Shown here: one piece after another, positions 63,980-64,000 of the stretch
How the letters are laid out: the number at the start of each line of letters is the position of its first letter
Position numbering within the stretch: the first letter of the stretch is position 1
Source of the DNA: Hemibagrus wyckioides
Taxonomy: Eukaryota > Chordata > Actinopteri > Siluriformes > Bagridae
NCBI RefSeq assembly: GCF_019097595.1
Contig: NC_080714.1
Coordinates: 4,363,259-4,427,258 of the forward strand
Length of the DNA: 64,000 bases
Direction: 5' to 3'
The notes under the pieces: model-generated
Database searches by the model: none
What the model was told of the DNA's origin: nothing
What the model saw: the letters and a program-made list of their open reading frames with translations, nothing else
Program-made: the position numbers and the translations under genes

Positions 63980-64000
63980 GGTAGCGTGGCCGAGCGGTCC
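63980..64000 (+). tRNA. tRNA-Leu(AAG), cut by window end
   Basis: The first 21 bases of the tRNA-Leu (GGTAGCGTGGCCGAGCGGTC and one more) match the gene at 58,408 at the same 5,572-base offset. The remainder is outside the window. Confidence 0.9.

Larger units (their letters stand above)
60737..64000. repeat. Segmental tandem duplication, second copy
   Basis: Near-identical to 55,154-58,428 and cut by the window end inside tRNA-Leu, so the true unit may be longer and further copies may follow. Confidence 0.93.

Overview
The window is nuclear DNA from a vertebrate, almost certainly a teleost fish. Genes have many short GT-AG exons, there are Tc1/mariner transposons and tRNA-derived SINEs of fish type, very long simple-sequence repeats, a fish-type MHC class I gene and a vertebrate SETD1B-type gene. 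A catfish-like genome is possible from the repeat mix, but that is a guess.

Layout. 1-28,500: no supportable protein gene. This is a gene-poor stretch filled with microsatellites, compound satellites such as the TTTC arrays at 9.96-10.17 and 10.97-11.93 kb, minisatellites, SINE/LINE remnants and deletion derivatives of a Tc1-like transposon. Between the repeats are GC-balanced, non-repetitive blocks that could be conserved regulatory DNA. 28,513-29,760: one nearly full-length Tc1-type transposon with a transposase broken by a stop codon and a changed catalytic residue. 31,060-34,896: a seven-exon MHC class I-like gene (signal peptide, alpha1, alpha2, Ig-like alpha3, membrane helix, tail) with a frame break in the alpha1 exon and an interferon/NF-kB-style promoter. 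35,834-51,158: a complete 19-exon setd1b-like gene for the catalytic subunit of a SET1/COMPASS histone H3K4 methyltransferase (about 1,896 residues). One of its introns is a minor-spliceosome AT-AC (U12-type) intron. 52,011-64,000: a tRNA gene cluster with many minus-strand tRNA-Ala(AGC) copies, intact and decayed, and plus-strand tRNA-Phe(GAA), tRNA-Ser(GCT) and tRNA-Leu(AAG). A block of more than 3.2 kb is repeated almost identically about 5.57 kb further on and runs off the window end.

How the parts relate. The MHC-like gene and setd1b lie on the same strand about 0.94 kb apart, with two RFX-type motifs between them. The genes have no evident functional link. Transposon deletion derivatives sit inside introns of both genes. 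The tRNA region looks like an actively duplicating birth-and-death array in which a PIF/Harbinger-type MITE has been co-amplified. I found no clear undescribed multi-gene system. The strongest leads are the U12 intron, the recent tRNA block duplication, and the array tRNA copies that lack ordinary Pol III terminators.
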